Source: an uncultured Tessaracoccus sp. (GTDB lineage Bacteria > Actinomycetota > Actinomycetes > Propionibacteriales > Propionibacteriaceae). From it: 64,000 nt of DNA. The translations under genes were made by a program, and so were the position numbers. The first letter of the stretch is position 1; every line of letters begins with the position of its first letter. Below the pieces are notes generated by a model that searched no databases, was not told the DNA's origin, and saw only the letters and a program-made list of their open reading frames with translations. This document shows positions 51,061-59,898 of this stretch, piece after piece. The stretch covers positions 124,001 through 188,000 of the forward strand of contig NZ_CALUCN010000005.1 in the NCBI RefSeq assembly GCF_943914565.1, read 5' to 3'.

Positions 51061-52251
51061 TCACTCCCCCGCGCGCACGCGGGCGACGGCCTCGGCGATC
51101 CTCGGGAGGTTGTCGTCGTTCATCGCGGCGACGCAGATGCGGCCCGCGTCGGTGCCGTAGATCCCATGTTCCTCTCGCAGCCCCTGCATCTGCGCGGCAC
51201 TCAGCCCGGTGTAGCTGAACATGCCACGCTGCTCGGCGATGAAGGCCATGTCGTCGACGCCGTGCTCGCCCAGCGCGCCGACGAGCTGGGTGCGCAGCGA
51301 CGCGATCCGCTCCCGCATGTGCTGCAGCTCCTGCTCCCACGTCTGACGGAGCTCCCCGTCGCCGAGCACGGTCGCGACGACCTTCGCGCCGAACGTCGGC
51401 GGGTTGGAGTAGTTCGTGCGCGCGCAGATCTTCAGCTGGCTGAGCACGCGCCTCGCCTCGTCGGCGTCCGCGGCCACCGCGTGGAGCGCGCCCGTACGCT
51501 GCCCGTAGAGGCCGAACGTCTTGGAGTACGAAGTACTGAGCAGGAAGGGGGTGCCGGTGGCGAGCAGCTTCCGCACCACGGCACCGTCCTCCTCGAGCCC
51601 GGCGCCGAAGCCCTGGTAGGCCATGTCGACGAACGGGAACAGCCCGCGTTCGCCGAGGACCTCGATCATGCGGTCCCACTGCTCGTCGGAGAGGTCGTAG
51701 CCCGTGGGGTTGTGGCAGCAGGCGTGCAGCACGACGACGGCACCCTCGGGCGCGCCGCGCAGGCTGTCGAGCATGCCGTCGACGTCGATGGCGCGCGCCT
51801 CGGCGTCGTAGTAGCGGTACCGCTCGACGTGGAAGCCCGCGCGGGTGAACAGCGCGCGGTGGTTCTCCCAGCTCGGGTCCGAGATGAGCACGGTGCTCGT
51901 CGGGTGCAGCTGCCGCAGCAGGTCCGCACCGAGCTTCAGCGCCCCGGTGCCACCGAGCGACTGCATCGTCGCGACGCGGTCCAGGGCTTCGTCGCCGAGT
52001 GCGAGCGACCGCACCTGCTCGCGGTAGGCGGGGAGCCCGTCGATGGGGAGGTAGCCGTGCGGCGCCTGCTCCGCAACGATGCGTTCCTGCGCCTCGCGCA
52101 CGGCAGCCATGAGCGGCAGCGTCCCGGACTCGTCGAGGTACACGCCGACGCCCAGGTTGACCTTGTCGGTCCGTTCGTCGCGGCGGAGCGCCTCCGTGAG
52201 GCCGAGGATGGGATCGGCGGGCGCGAGTTCGGCTCCTGCGAACAACGACAT
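51061..52251 (-). CDS. Aromatic/aspartate aminotransferase (class I, TyrB/AspC type)
   Basis: A PLP enzyme of 396 residues in subgroup I-alpha, the type found in enterobacteria and eukaryotes. Evidence: an N-terminal arm SLFAGAELAPADPILGLTEALRRDERTDKVNLGVGVYLDE, the SLGGTGALKLGADLL helix, NPTGYDLSDEQWD, VDMAYQGF, the PLP Lys244 in TSYSKTFGLYGQRTGAL, and RICVAAMNDDNL with the substrate-binding Arg. It transfers amino groups between aspartate or aromatic amino acids and 2-oxoglutarate. ATG at 52251 has AAGGA eight bases upstream; a TAGACT -10 box lies at 52284-52289. Confidence 0.9.
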   Translation of the reverse strand: MSLFAGAELAPADPILGLTEALRRDERTDKVNLGVGVYLDESGTLPLMAAVREAQERIVAEQAPHGYLPIDGLPAYREQVRSLALGDEALDRVATMQSLGGTGALKLGADLLRQLHPTSTVLISDPSWENHRALFTRAGFHVERYRYYDAEARAIDVDGMLDSLRGAPEGAVVVLHACCHNPTGYDLSDEQWDRMIEVLGERGLFPFVDMAYQGFGAGLEEDGAVVRKLLATGTPFLLSTSYSKTFGLYGQRTGALHAVAADADEARRVLSQLKICARTNYSNPPTFGAKVVATVLGDGELRQTWEQELQHMRERIASLRTQLVGALGEHGVDDMAFIAEQRGMFSYTGLSAAQMQGLREEHGIYGTDAGRICVAAMNDDNLPRIAEAVARVRAGE

Positions 52252-52283
52252 GACGCGGGTCCTTCCGTGAGATTCCGTCCCGG

Positions 52284-52289
52284 AGTCTA
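52284..52289 (-). promoter_or_regulatory. -10 box of the aminotransferase gene
   Basis: TAGACT on the minus strand, predicting a leader of about 26 bases with an AAGGA ribosome site. Confidence 0.4.
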
Positions 52290-52336
52290 CTGCCACCCAT
52301 CACAATGACTGGGACGAATCCACCAAGGGGTGAGGC

Positions 52337-53479
52337 ATGGACATTCGCTTCGGGCCCTCCGACCAGTCGACGGCCGGCATCGAGTGGGAGATGGCCATCG
52401 TCGACCGCGACACGTTGGAGCAGGTCCCCGAAGCGGTGCGGGTCCTGGAGCAGGTCGACGACCCCGAGGAGGGTCCGATCCGCGGCGAGTACCTCGAGTC
52501 GATGCTCGAGCTCGTGAGCGGTGTCCACCACGACGTCGCCGCGGCAGAACGGGACATGCAGCAGTTGCTGGAGCGCGTCCTCGAGATGCTCGACCCCCAC
52601 GGGCTCACGGTGCTGCCGATGGGCGCCCACCCGTTCGGGGATCCGACGGTGCAGCGACCCCGCGCGAAGGACCAGTACGCGCGGGTGGTGGCTCGCAACG
52701 CCTGGTGGGGCCGGCAGATGTGCGTGAACGGGCTGCACGTCCACGTCGGCGTCGACCACCGCGACAAGGCGCTGCCCATCGTGATGGGGATCGCGCGGCT
52801 CAGCTGCTACTTCATCGCGCTCACGGCGTCGTCGCCGTTGTGGCTCGGCGAGGACACGGGCTTCGCTTCACACCGCACCATGCTGTTCCAGCAGCTCTCC
52901 ACCAACGGCCCGCCGTACCGCATGACCGACTGGGACGCCTACGTCGCCTACGCACAGGAGCTCGCGGACCGCGGCATGATCGAGACCCCGGGCGAGATCC
53001 GGTGGGACGTGCGGCCGTCGCAGTGGGGCACGGTCGAGAACCGCCTGATGGACGCGGTGCCGACGACGTGGGAGCTGGGCGCGATCGCCGCGCTCAGCCA
53101 GTGCGTCGCTGAGCGCCTGAGCCGCGCGATCCTCGTCGACGAACCGATCTGGAAGCTGCCGCACTGGCTCATGCGGGAGAACCGGTGGCGGGCCGCACGC
53201 TACGGCGTGGCGGCCGAGGTGATGACGCCCCGGCCCGAGCAGCGCACCACGTCGCTCACCGACGGGCTCCTGTACTGGCTGCGCGAGGTCGAGCCGATCG
53301 CCGAGGAACTGGGCTGTGCCGAGCAGCTGGCCCGCGTGCGGCGCCTGCTGCGCGAGGGCCCGAGCTACCTGCGGCAGCGTCGGGTGTGGGAAGCTACGGG
53401 GGATGTGAAGGCCGTCGTCGGCAGCGTCCTCGACGAGACCCGCGCCGGCCACCCGAACTTCGAGGAGCAACCACGGTGA
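52337..53479 (+). CDS. Glutamate-cysteine ligase type 2 (YbdK/GCS2 family)
   Basis: A carboxylate-amine ligase of 380 residues. Family features: STAGIEWEMAIVDRDTLEQVP at the N-terminus, EYLESMLELVSGVHHDV, VNGLHVHVGVDHRDKALPI (metal and substrate site), SSPLWLGEDTGFASHRTMLFQQLSTNGPPY, and ENRLMDAVPTTWEL. YbdK-type enzymes have weak gamma-glutamylcysteine synthetase activity, and their real product is often unknown. It overlaps the following amidotransferase by four bases (GTGA), suggesting they act on one pathway. AAGGGG precedes the ATG. Confidence 0.9.
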   Translation: MDIRFGPSDQSTAGIEWEMAIVDRDTLEQVPEAVRVLEQVDDPEEGPIRGEYLESMLELVSGVHHDVAAAERDMQQLLERVLEMLDPHGLTVLPMGAHPFGDPTVQRPRAKDQYARVVARNAWWGRQMCVNGLHVHVGVDHRDKALPIVMGIARLSCYFIALTASSPLWLGEDTGFASHRTMLFQQLSTNGPPYRMTDWDAYVAYAQELADRGMIETPGEIRWDVRPSQWGTVENRLMDAVPTTWELGAIAALSQCVAERLSRAILVDEPIWKLPHWLMRENRWRAARYGVAAEVMTPRPEQRTTSLTDGLLYWLREVEPIAEELGCAEQLARVRRLLREGPSYLRQRRVWEATGDVKAVVGSVLDETRAGHPNFEEQPR

Positions 53480-54207
53480 AGCCCTTCCTGATGCTCAGCC
53501 ACCGTCCCGAGGACGTCGAGGCCGAGCGGGAACACGTCGGTGTCGTGCGGTCGGCCCGGCTCGAGCCCCGGGACGTCGAGCAGCGACGACTGGATCAGGC
53601 GCACCTGGGCGAGGTGGATTTCGAGCAGTACTCGGGCGTCATCGTCGCCGGTGGTCCGTTCAGCATCTCCGACGAGGAGAAGTCCGACCAGCAGCGCCGC
53701 GTCGAGCGCGAGCTGCTCGGCGTGACCGAACGCTGCATCGAGGCGGACTTCCCGTTCCTGGGGCTCTGCTACGGGATGGGCGTGCTCGTCGTCGCGGCGG
53801 GCGGTGCCGTCGGCCGCGAACACGGCGAGGGCCCGAGCGCGCCGTGGATCGCCACCACCGTCGCCGGCGACGAGGACCCGCTCTTCGCCGATGTGCCGGA
53901 GCTCTTCCGCGCGTTCACCGGACACAAGGAGGCCGTGACGCGCGTCCCCGACGGCGCCGTCGTGCTCGCTGCGAACGCTGCCTGCCCGGTGCAGGCCATC
54001 CGTCTGGGCAGCAACGTCCACGCCGTGCAGTTCCATCCCGAGCTCACCGGCCGCGCGCTCGCGCAACGGCTCGTCGTGTACCAGGACTTCGGGTACTTCC
54101 CGCCGCACGAGGTCGACGGGCTCGTGCGCTGGGCCAACGGCACCGACGTCGGCGACGCCGCCGCGTCGATCGTGCGTGCGTTCGTGCGCCGGCACGCACG
54201 GGACTGA
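53476..54207 (+). CDS. Class I glutamine amidotransferase
   Basis: A stand-alone GATase-1 domain of 243 residues. The nucleophile elbow is PFLGLCYGMGVLVVAAGG and the His-Glu pair lies in HAVQFHPELTGR, so the triad is complete. GVIVAGGPFSISDEE forms the oxyanion strand. It resembles GMP synthase-like glutaminases and gamma-glutamyl hydrolases such as PuuD. The GTG start overlaps the ligase stop. With a YbdK-type ligase it may make or break a gamma-glutamyl compound; this is an inference from coupling. Confidence 0.85.
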   Translation: MKPFLMLSHRPEDVEAEREHVGVVRSARLEPRDVEQRRLDQAHLGEVDFEQYSGVIVAGGPFSISDEEKSDQQRRVERELLGVTERCIEADFPFLGLCYGMGVLVVAAGGAVGREHGEGPSAPWIATTVAGDEDPLFADVPELFRAFTGHKEAVTRVPDGAVVLAANAACPVQAIRLGSNVHAVQFHPELTGRALAQRLVVYQDFGYFPPHEVDGLVRWANGTDVGDAAASIVRAFVRRHARD

Positions 54208-54210
54208 GTC

Positions 54211-54237
54211 GCGCCCCGGGACACGGGCCCGGGGCGC
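54211..54237. terminator. Bidirectional terminator between the amidotransferase and sigA
   Basis: GCGCCCCGGG (54211-54220) pairs perfectly with CCCGGGGCGC (54228-54237) around a seven-base loop, in the 39-base gap between converging genes. Confidence 0.7.
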
Positions 54238-54246
54238 GGAACGTGA

Positions 54247-55803
54247 TCAGTCGAGGTAGTCGCGCAGCACCTGCGAGCGCGACGGGTGCCTGAGCTTGCT
54301 CATCGTCTTCGACTCGATCTGGCGGATGCGCTCGCGCGTCACGCCGTAGACCTTGCCGATCTCGTCGAGCGTCTTGGGCTGCCCGTCGGTGAGGCCGAAG
54401 CGCATGCTCACGACTCCTGCCTCGCGCTCCGAGAGGGTGTCGAGGACGTCGTTCAGTTGCTCCTGCAGGAGCGTGAAGTTGACGGCGTCGGCGGGGACGA
54501 CCGCCTCCGAGTCCTCGATGAGGTCGCCGAACTCCGAGTCGCCGTCCTCACCCAGCGGGGTGTGCAGCGAGATCGGCTCGCGGCCGTACTTCTGGACCTC
54601 GATGACCTTCTCCGGGGTCATGTCGAGCTCCTCCGCGAGCTCCTCCGGGGTGGGTTCGCGGCCCAGGTCCTGCAGCATCTGCCGCTGCACCCGGGCGAGC
54701 TTGTTGATGACCTCCACCATGTGCACGGGGATGCGGATGGTGCGGGCCTGGTCCGCCATCGCGCGGGTGATGGCCTGCTTGATCCACCACGTGGCGTAGG
54801 TGGAGAACTTGTAGCCCTTGGTGTAGTCGAACTTCTCGACCGCGCGGATGAGACCGAGGTTGCCTTCCTGGATCAAATCGAGGAAGAGCATGCCGCGACC
54901 GGTGTACCGCTTGGCGAGGGACACGACGAGGCGCAGGTTGGCCTCGAGGAGGTGGTTCTTCGCACGGCGACCGTCCTCCTGGATCCACAGGTAGTCCTCG
55001 ACGTCGGACTCCTTGACGGGGTGCTCCTCGTCGCCGAGGGCCTCCTCCGCGAACAGGCCGGCCTCGATGCGCTTGGCGAGCTCGACCTCCTGGACGGCGT
55101 TCAGCAGTGCGACCTTGCCGATCTGCTTCAGGTAGTCCTTCACCGGGTCCGCGGTGGCGCCGGCGGAGACGACCTGTTGCTCGGGTTCGTCGGTGTCGTC
55201 GGAGTCGGAGAGCGCGAACCCCTCCTCCTTGGCCAGCTCCTTCTCGTCCTTGGCCTCCTCCTTCTCGTTGAAGCCGGACTCGTCGACGTCGTCCAGCGAG
55301 CGGCGCTTGCCACCCACCGTCATGACGATGTGGTCGCCGTCCTTGTCGGCCTTGGAGATGTGCACCTCACCGGCAGCCACCTGCGCGACCGTGGGCTCGT
55401 CGACGTGCGGAGCCTGCTTGCGGCCCTTCGCAGCGCTGCTCTTGCTGCTCTTGCTGGCCTTGGTGGTCGTCCGCTTCGTCGTGGTCCGCTTGGTGGTACC
55501 GCGCTTCGTCGTGCTCGACGTCGAGCCGGCCTTGGCCTTCGTCGTCGGCTTGGACCCGGTGGACTTCGAGGCAGCCGACTTCGTCGCTGCGGACTTGGAC
55601 GCAGCCGACGTCGAACTCGTGGACTTCGACCCCGTGGACTTCGCGGCCGACGTCGTCTTGCGGCCGGAGGACTTCGTGGCCTTGGACGTGGTGGGACGCT
55701 TGGCGGCGGTGGTCCTGCTGCCGCGGCGGGTCGTCTGCTCGGGCTGGCCGGCGTCACCAGCCTCCTGAGCGGAGCTCGTCCTGGCCTTGCGGGAATCCGA
55801 CAC
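54247..55803 (-). CDS. sigA: Principal RNA polymerase sigma factor (SigA/HrdB)
   Basis: Housekeeping sigma-70 of 518 residues. The first 130 residues are a Lys/Ser/Thr/Ala-rich tail with repeated SKST and TTTKR units, like the actinobacterial SigA N-terminus. Region 1.2 begins at DPVKDYLKQIGKVALL. Region 2 is complete (LRLVVSLAKRYTGRGMLFLDLIQEGNLGLIRAVEKFDYTKGYKFSTYATWWIKQAITRA). Region 3 follows (IRIPVHMVEVINKL), and region 4.2 reads KTLDEIGKVYGVTRERIRQIESKTMSKLRHPSRS. GTG start with GGAGGAAC upstream. A TTGACC element lies at 55844-55849 on the minus strand, inside a CGTCCC/GGGACG dyad (55833-55855). Confidence 0.96.
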   Translation of the reverse strand: MSDSRKARTSSAQEAGDAGQPEQTTRRGSRTTAAKRPTTSKATKSSGRKTTSAAKSTGSKSTSSTSAASKSAATKSAASKSTGSKPTTKAKAGSTSSTTKRGTTKRTTTKRTTTKASKSSKSSAAKGRKQAPHVDEPTVAQVAAGEVHISKADKDGDHIVMTVGGKRRSLDDVDESGFNEKEEAKDEKELAKEEGFALSDSDDTDEPEQQVVSAGATADPVKDYLKQIGKVALLNAVQEVELAKRIEAGLFAEEALGDEEHPVKESDVEDYLWIQEDGRRAKNHLLEANLRLVVSLAKRYTGRGMLFLDLIQEGNLGLIRAVEKFDYTKGYKFSTYATWWIKQAITRAMADQARTIRIPVHMVEVINKLARVQRQMLQDLGREPTPEELAEELDMTPEKVIEVQKYGREPISLHTPLGEDGDSEFGDLIEDSEAVVPADAVNFTLLQEQLNDVLDTLSEREAGVVSMRFGLTDGQPKTLDEIGKVYGVTRERIRQIESKTMSKLRHPSRSQVLRDYLD

Positions 55804-55933
55804 GGTTGTTCCTCCGAATTTAGGGCATGCAACGTCCCGGTCTGGTCAAGGGACGCGTCGTCCATCTTTGCACGCGATCCCACCGGATTCAACCGCGCGA
55901 CCACCCGCCCGCGGAAGATTCCCCGCGGCTTTC

Positions 55934-55961
55934 GGGAACCTTTCCACCCCACTGTCCGTTG
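55934..55961 (+). promoter_or_regulatory. SigH/SigR-like promoter of sigB
   Basis: GGGAAC (55934-55939), exactly 18 bases, then GTTG (55958-55961). This matches the GGAAY-N18-GTT consensus of stress ECF sigma factors (Mycobacterium SigH/SigE, Streptomyces SigR). The start codon of the SigB-like gene follows 31 bases later. Confidence 0.6.
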
Positions 55962-55991
55962 TAGTTGTTGGCAGGCTGCGAAAGGAGTCAC

Positions 55992-56918
55992 ATGAGCACC
56001 GCACGACGCCGCACCGAGGGAATCGACGGAAAGGACGCCGTCGGCCAGTACCTCGACGAGATCGCCCGGACCCCGCTGCTCAGCGCGGTCGAGGAGGTCG
56101 AGCTCGCCAAACGCATCGAGGCCGGCATGTACGCCTCCAAGGTACTCGAGGGGGAAATCGAGTCCACCACCGACGCCACCGACGACGAGCTCCGCGCGAT
56201 CGCCGACGACGGAGAACGAGCCATGCGCCACTTCGTGAAGGCCAACCTCCGTCTCGTCGTCTCGGTCGCCCGGAAATACGGGCGCGCCCAGATGCCGCTG
56301 CTGGACCTCATCCAGGAGGGCAACACCGGACTCATCCGCGCGGTCGAGAAGTTCGACTACGCCAAGGGCTTCAAGTTCTCCACCTACGCCACGTGGTGGG
56401 TCCGTCAGGCCATCTCCCGCGGCGTGGCCCAGCAGGCGCGCATCGTGCGTCTGCCCGTCCACGTCGCCGAGCAGGTCAACCAGGTCGCGTCGGCCCGTCG
56501 CACGCTCGAGCGTCAGCTCGGCCGCGAGCCCGAGGTCATCGAGATCGCCGACGAGTTGGGGCTCGAGGAGGATCGCGTGGTCGACCTCATCCGTTGGTCG
56601 CGTGAGCACGTCTCGCTCGACGCCCCCGTCGACACCGACGGCGACACCTCGCTGGGCGACCTGATCGCCAAGGACGTCGCCCCCGGCCCCGACGAGGTCG
56701 TGCTCGACGTCGAGGACCGCGCCCGCATCGAGGGCATGCTCGAGGGCCTCGACGAGCGCTCGCAGGACGTCGTCCGGCGTCGCTACGGGCTGGTCGACGG
56801 CCGCCAGGCCAAGCTCGCCGACATCGGCACGCACTGGGGCATCACCGCAGAGCGCGTCCGCCAGATCGAGCGGCTGGCACTGGCGAAGATGCGCGAGCGC
56901 GTCGGCCTGGCCGCCTGA
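55992..56918 (+). CDS. sigB: SigB-like primary-type (group 2) sigma factor
   Basis: A 308-residue group 2 sigma factor, transcribed away from sigA. It lacks region 1.1 and the long basic tail, starting almost directly with region 1.2 (DAVGQYLDEIARTPLLSAVEEVELAKRIEAG). Region 2 (LRLVVSVARKYGRAQMPLLDLIQEGNTGLIRAVEKFDYAKGFKFSTYATWWVRQAI) and region 4.2 (KLADIGTHWGITAERVRQIERLALAKMRE) are complete. In mycobacteria and corynebacteria SigB serves general stress and is controlled by SigH and SigE; the GGGAAC/GTT promoter here agrees. AAAGGAG stands four bases before the ATG. Confidence 0.93.
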   Translation: MSTARRRTEGIDGKDAVGQYLDEIARTPLLSAVEEVELAKRIEAGMYASKVLEGEIESTTDATDDELRAIADDGERAMRHFVKANLRLVVSVARKYGRAQMPLLDLIQEGNTGLIRAVEKFDYAKGFKFSTYATWWVRQAISRGVAQQARIVRLPVHVAEQVNQVASARRTLERQLGREPEVIEIADELGLEEDRVVDLIRWSREHVSLDAPVDTDGDTSLGDLIAKDVAPGPDEVVLDVEDRARIEGMLEGLDERSQDVVRRRYGLVDGRQAKLADIGTHWGITAERVRQIERLALAKMRERVGLAA

Positions 56919-56938
56919 CGCCCGCGCGCGGCACCGCA

Positions 56939-56944
56939 TAGGGT
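56939..56944 (+). promoter_or_regulatory. -10 box of the S9 peptidase gene (leaderless)
   Basis: TAGGGT followed by exactly seven bases and the ATG at 56952. The spacer GGGGAGC could also serve as a poor ribosome site. Confidence 0.45.
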
Positions 56945-56951
56945 GGGGAGC

Positions 56952-58967
56952 ATGTCCGAGCATGCTCCCCACTCGCCGTTTTCCGACCTCGACGGCTACG
57001 TCGCCCTCCCCCGCCTGGGCGCGCTGTCCCTGAGCCCCGACGGGCGCCAGCTCGTCGTCGAGGTGAGTGCCCCCAACCGCGAGGGCACGGCCTACACGAG
57101 CGCGCTCTGGGCGCTCGACCCGGCCGGGCAGGCCCCGGCCAGGCGACTCACCCGGTCCCCCGAGGGCGAACGCGTCGTCACGTGGCACGGCGACGAGCTG
57201 CTGTTCACCTCCGGACGGCCCGTCCCCGCGTCCGAGGGCCTGGACCCGTCGGAGTCCACGAAGGCGCTGTGGTGTCTGCCGGCCCACGGGGAGGCCCATC
57301 CTGCTCTCGCGCGCGACGGCGGCGTGGCCTTCGCGGACGTCGCGAAGCGGGGCGACGTGGCCCTGCTCGGGGTGCCCGTGCACGCCGGCGCCGCGGACGA
57401 CGAGGCCGACGCGCGGCTGCGCAAGCAGCGCCGGGAGGGCAAGGTGAGCGCGATCCTGCACGGCACCGCCGGTGTGCGGCACTGGGACCACGACCTTGGC
57501 GCCGAGCACGTCCGCCTGCGCGTCGGCCGGATCCGCGACGGCGTCGTCGAGGACGTGCGCGACCTCACCGGCGACGAGGGCCGGGGCATCGCCGCCGCCC
57601 GGATCAGCGACGACGGTCAACGGGTCGTCGTGGAGTGGCGCCGGTTCGAGCCGCTCGGCCGCTTCCGCACGGACCTCGTCGTGATCGACGTGGCCTCGGG
57701 TGAGCGCCGGACCCTCGCCAGCGCGCCCGGCCAACGCAGCCACGTCGCTGCGCGCTGGAGCCCGGACGGGACCTTCGTCGTGGCGGTCGAGGAGGACCAC
57801 GCGACGCCCGAGACCGTCGGCGGCTCACGGCTCGTCAGGCTCGACGTCGGCACCGGCGAGCGCCGGGTGCTCGCCGCGGACTGGGACCGCTGGGCGGCGC
57901 CCGAGGCGTTCAGCCCCGACGGCCGCACCCTGTTCGTCACCGCCGACGAGGACGGCCACCGCCCCGTCTTCGCGATCGACCTCGAGACGGACGCGGTGAC
58001 CAGGCTCACCGACGCCGGCGCGTTCTCGGACGTGCAGGTCAGCCCCGACGGCGCCACCCTGTTCGCCGTGCGCACCGCCTTCGACCACCCGGGCGAGGTC
58101 GTCGCCGTGGACGTCGCGCAGCACACTACCCGCACGGTGCCCAGCGTCACGTACCCGCCGCTGCCCGGCCGCCTCGAGCGTGTCGAGACCACCGCCGCTG
58201 ACGGCACCCGCGTGCCCGGCTGGCTCGCGCTCCCCGACGACGCCTCGGCCGACCACCCCGTCCCGCTCACGCTGTGGGTCCACGGCGGGCCCGTCTCGAG
58301 CTGGAACGCCTGGAGTTGGCGCTGGTGCCCGTGGCTGCTCGTCGCCCGTGGCCAGGCGGTGCTGCTGCCCGACCCGGCCCTCTCCACCGGCTACGGGCAG
58401 GCGTTCGTCGACCGCGGCTGGAGCCGCTGGGGCGCCGAGCCCTACACCGACGTCATGGCCCTCACCGACGCGGTCGAGGCCCGGCCGGACGTCCGCGACG
58501 ACGCCTCGACGATGATGGGTGGCTCGTTCGGCGGCTACATGGCCAACTGGATCGCGACGCAGACCGACCGGTTCCGCGCCATCGTGTCCCACGCGTCGTT
58601 GTGGGACCTCCGCGCCTTCCGCGCCACCACGGACCACCCGGCGTTCTGGCGCGACGGGTTCCGCCCCGCGATGCTCGAGGAGCACAACCCCGCCCGCTTC
58701 GCCGATCGGATCACCACGCCGATGCTCGTGATCCACGGCGACAAGGACTACCGGGTGCCCGTCGGCGAGGGGCTCGCCCTGTGGTGGGCCCTCACCGGCA
58801 GCGACGCCGGCGACCCGGCGGAGATCCCGCACCGGTTCCTGTACTTCCCCGACGAGAACCACTGGGTGCTCACCCCGCAGCACGCGAAGCTCTGGTACGA
58901 GACGGTGATCGAGTTCCTCGCAGCGCACCGCGAGGGCCGGCAGCCGGAGCGGCCCGCGCTGCTCTGA
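56952..58967 (+). CDS. S9 family (prolyl oligopeptidase/acylaminoacyl-type) peptidase
   Basis: A 671-residue cytoplasmic serine peptidase. The N-terminal half is a seven-bladed TolB-like beta-propeller (repeated LSPDGRQ, WSPDGTFV, FSPDGRTLFV, VSPDGATLFA). The C-terminal alpha/beta-hydrolase has oxyanion-loop VHGGPVSSW, nucleophile Ser525 in MGGSFGGYMANW, acid Asp near 597-599 in HGDKDYRVP and His637 in ENHWV. It belongs to subfamily S9C, which removes acylated residues or dipeptides from short peptides. It could process peptides brought in by the Opp-type importer; this is a guess. Confidence 0.92.
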   Translation: MSEHAPHSPFSDLDGYVALPRLGALSLSPDGRQLVVEVSAPNREGTAYTSALWALDPAGQAPARRLTRSPEGERVVTWHGDELLFTSGRPVPASEGLDPSESTKALWCLPAHGEAHPALARDGGVAFADVAKRGDVALLGVPVHAGAADDEADARLRKQRREGKVSAILHGTAGVRHWDHDLGAEHVRLRVGRIRDGVVEDVRDLTGDEGRGIAAARISDDGQRVVVEWRRFEPLGRFRTDLVVIDVASGERRTLASAPGQRSHVAARWSPDGTFVVAVEEDHATPETVGGSRLVRLDVGTGERRVLAADWDRWAAPEAFSPDGRTLFVTADEDGHRPVFAIDLETDAVTRLTDAGAFSDVQVSPDGATLFAVRTAFDHPGEVVAVDVAQHTTRTVPSVTYPPLPGRLERVETTAADGTRVPGWLALPDDASADHPVPLTLWVHGGPVSSWNAWSWRWCPWLLVARGQAVLLPDPALSTGYGQAFVDRGWSRWGAEPYTDVMALTDAVEARPDVRDDASTMMGGSFGGYMANWIATQTDRFRAIVSHASLWDLRAFRATTDHPAFWRDGFRPAMLEEHNPARFADRITTPMLVIHGDKDYRVPVGEGLALWWALTGSDAGDPAEIPHRFLYFPDENHWVLTPQHAKLWYETVIEFLAAHREGRQPERPALL

Positions 58968-58998
58968 CCCCGGGCGCGCGCCGGGTGGTCCCAGTCGG

Positions 58999-59850
58999 TC
59001 AGCCGCCGTGGCCGACCAGCCGCAGCAACCCCTCCTGCCCGCAGGAGGCGACGGCGACGCCGCCCTGGTAGAGCCGCCCGCGGGCGAAGCCCCGCGCGCC
59101 GGCGGCCGAGGGCGAGACCATGTCGTAGAGGATCCACTCGTCGACGGCCACCGGCCGGTGGAACCACATCGAGTGGTCGATCGACGCCGCGAGCAGGTTC
59201 GGCGACATGAGCTGCACCTGGTGCGGGATCACGGCCACGCTCAGCAGGGTGATGTCGGACAGGTACGCGAGCACCGCGTTGTGCAGGAGCGGGTCCCTGG
59301 GCATCCTCGACTTGGTGCGCACCCAGGCCCGCAGGTCGGCTCCGCGGTGGTTCGCGGCGGGCGGGCTGGCGAGCCGCACGTCGAGCGCGTCCCACTCGGA
59401 GATCACGTCGACGTGGGTGCCGTACTGCTCCTCGAGCACGCCCTTCAGCGACGGTGCGTCCTCGGGGCTGGTGAGCCCTCGCCACGGCTGCCGGGCGCTG
59501 TGCTCGAGGCCCGGTTCGGGCTCCTGGAACGAGGCGTTGAGCTGGAAGATGACCTTGCCGAACTGCTTCGTCACCACGCGTCGCGCGCTGAAGGCGCTGC
59601 CATCGCGGAGGTTCTCGACCTCGAAGCGCAGCGGCGCCTCCGGGGATCCGGGGCGCAGGAAGTAGGCGTTCAACGAATGCACGAGACGCTCGCGCGGGAC
59701 CGATTTGGCCGCCGCGACGAGCGTCTGCGCGAGCACCTGGCCGCCGAAGAGGCGCTGGAAGAGGGTGTCCGGCTGGGGCCCCTCCCAGACGTCGTCGTCG
59801 ACCTGCTCGAGTTCGAAGAGGGCGAGGAGTCCTGGTACGTCCTTGGGCAC
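58999..59850 (-). CDS. tesB: Acyl-CoA thioesterase II (TesB type)
   Basis: A double-hotdog thioesterase of 283 residues that hydrolyses medium- and long-chain acyl-CoA. Typical features: RLFGGQVLAQTLVAAAKSVPRERLVHSLNAYFLRPG in the first hotdog, and YLSDITLLSVAVIPH and AASIDHSMWFHRPVAVDEWILYDMVSPSAAGARGFARGRLYQGGVAVASCGQEGLLR in the second, including the Asp-x-Ser/Met-Trp-His catalytic region. GTG start with no strong ribosome site. It converges with the S9 gene and is followed by no operon partner. Confidence 0.92.
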   Translation of the reverse strand: MPKDVPGLLALFELEQVDDDVWEGPQPDTLFQRLFGGQVLAQTLVAAAKSVPRERLVHSLNAYFLRPGSPEAPLRFEVENLRDGSAFSARRVVTKQFGKVIFQLNASFQEPEPGLEHSARQPWRGLTSPEDAPSLKGVLEEQYGTHVDVISEWDALDVRLASPPAANHRGADLRAWVRTKSRMPRDPLLHNAVLAYLSDITLLSVAVIPHQVQLMSPNLLAASIDHSMWFHRPVAVDEWILYDMVSPSAAGARGFARGRLYQGGVAVASCGQEGLLRLVGHGG

Positions 59851-59898
59851 CTCGCCATCATTGCATCAAAACCGACACCGCCGGGGGCGGTGTCCGGA

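Noticed and set aside
54799..55803. Lys/Ser/Thr-rich repeats at the SigA N-terminus as a histone-like fusion
   Set aside because: Long basic, low-complexity N-termini are usual in actinobacterial primary sigma factors, so a fusion is not needed.
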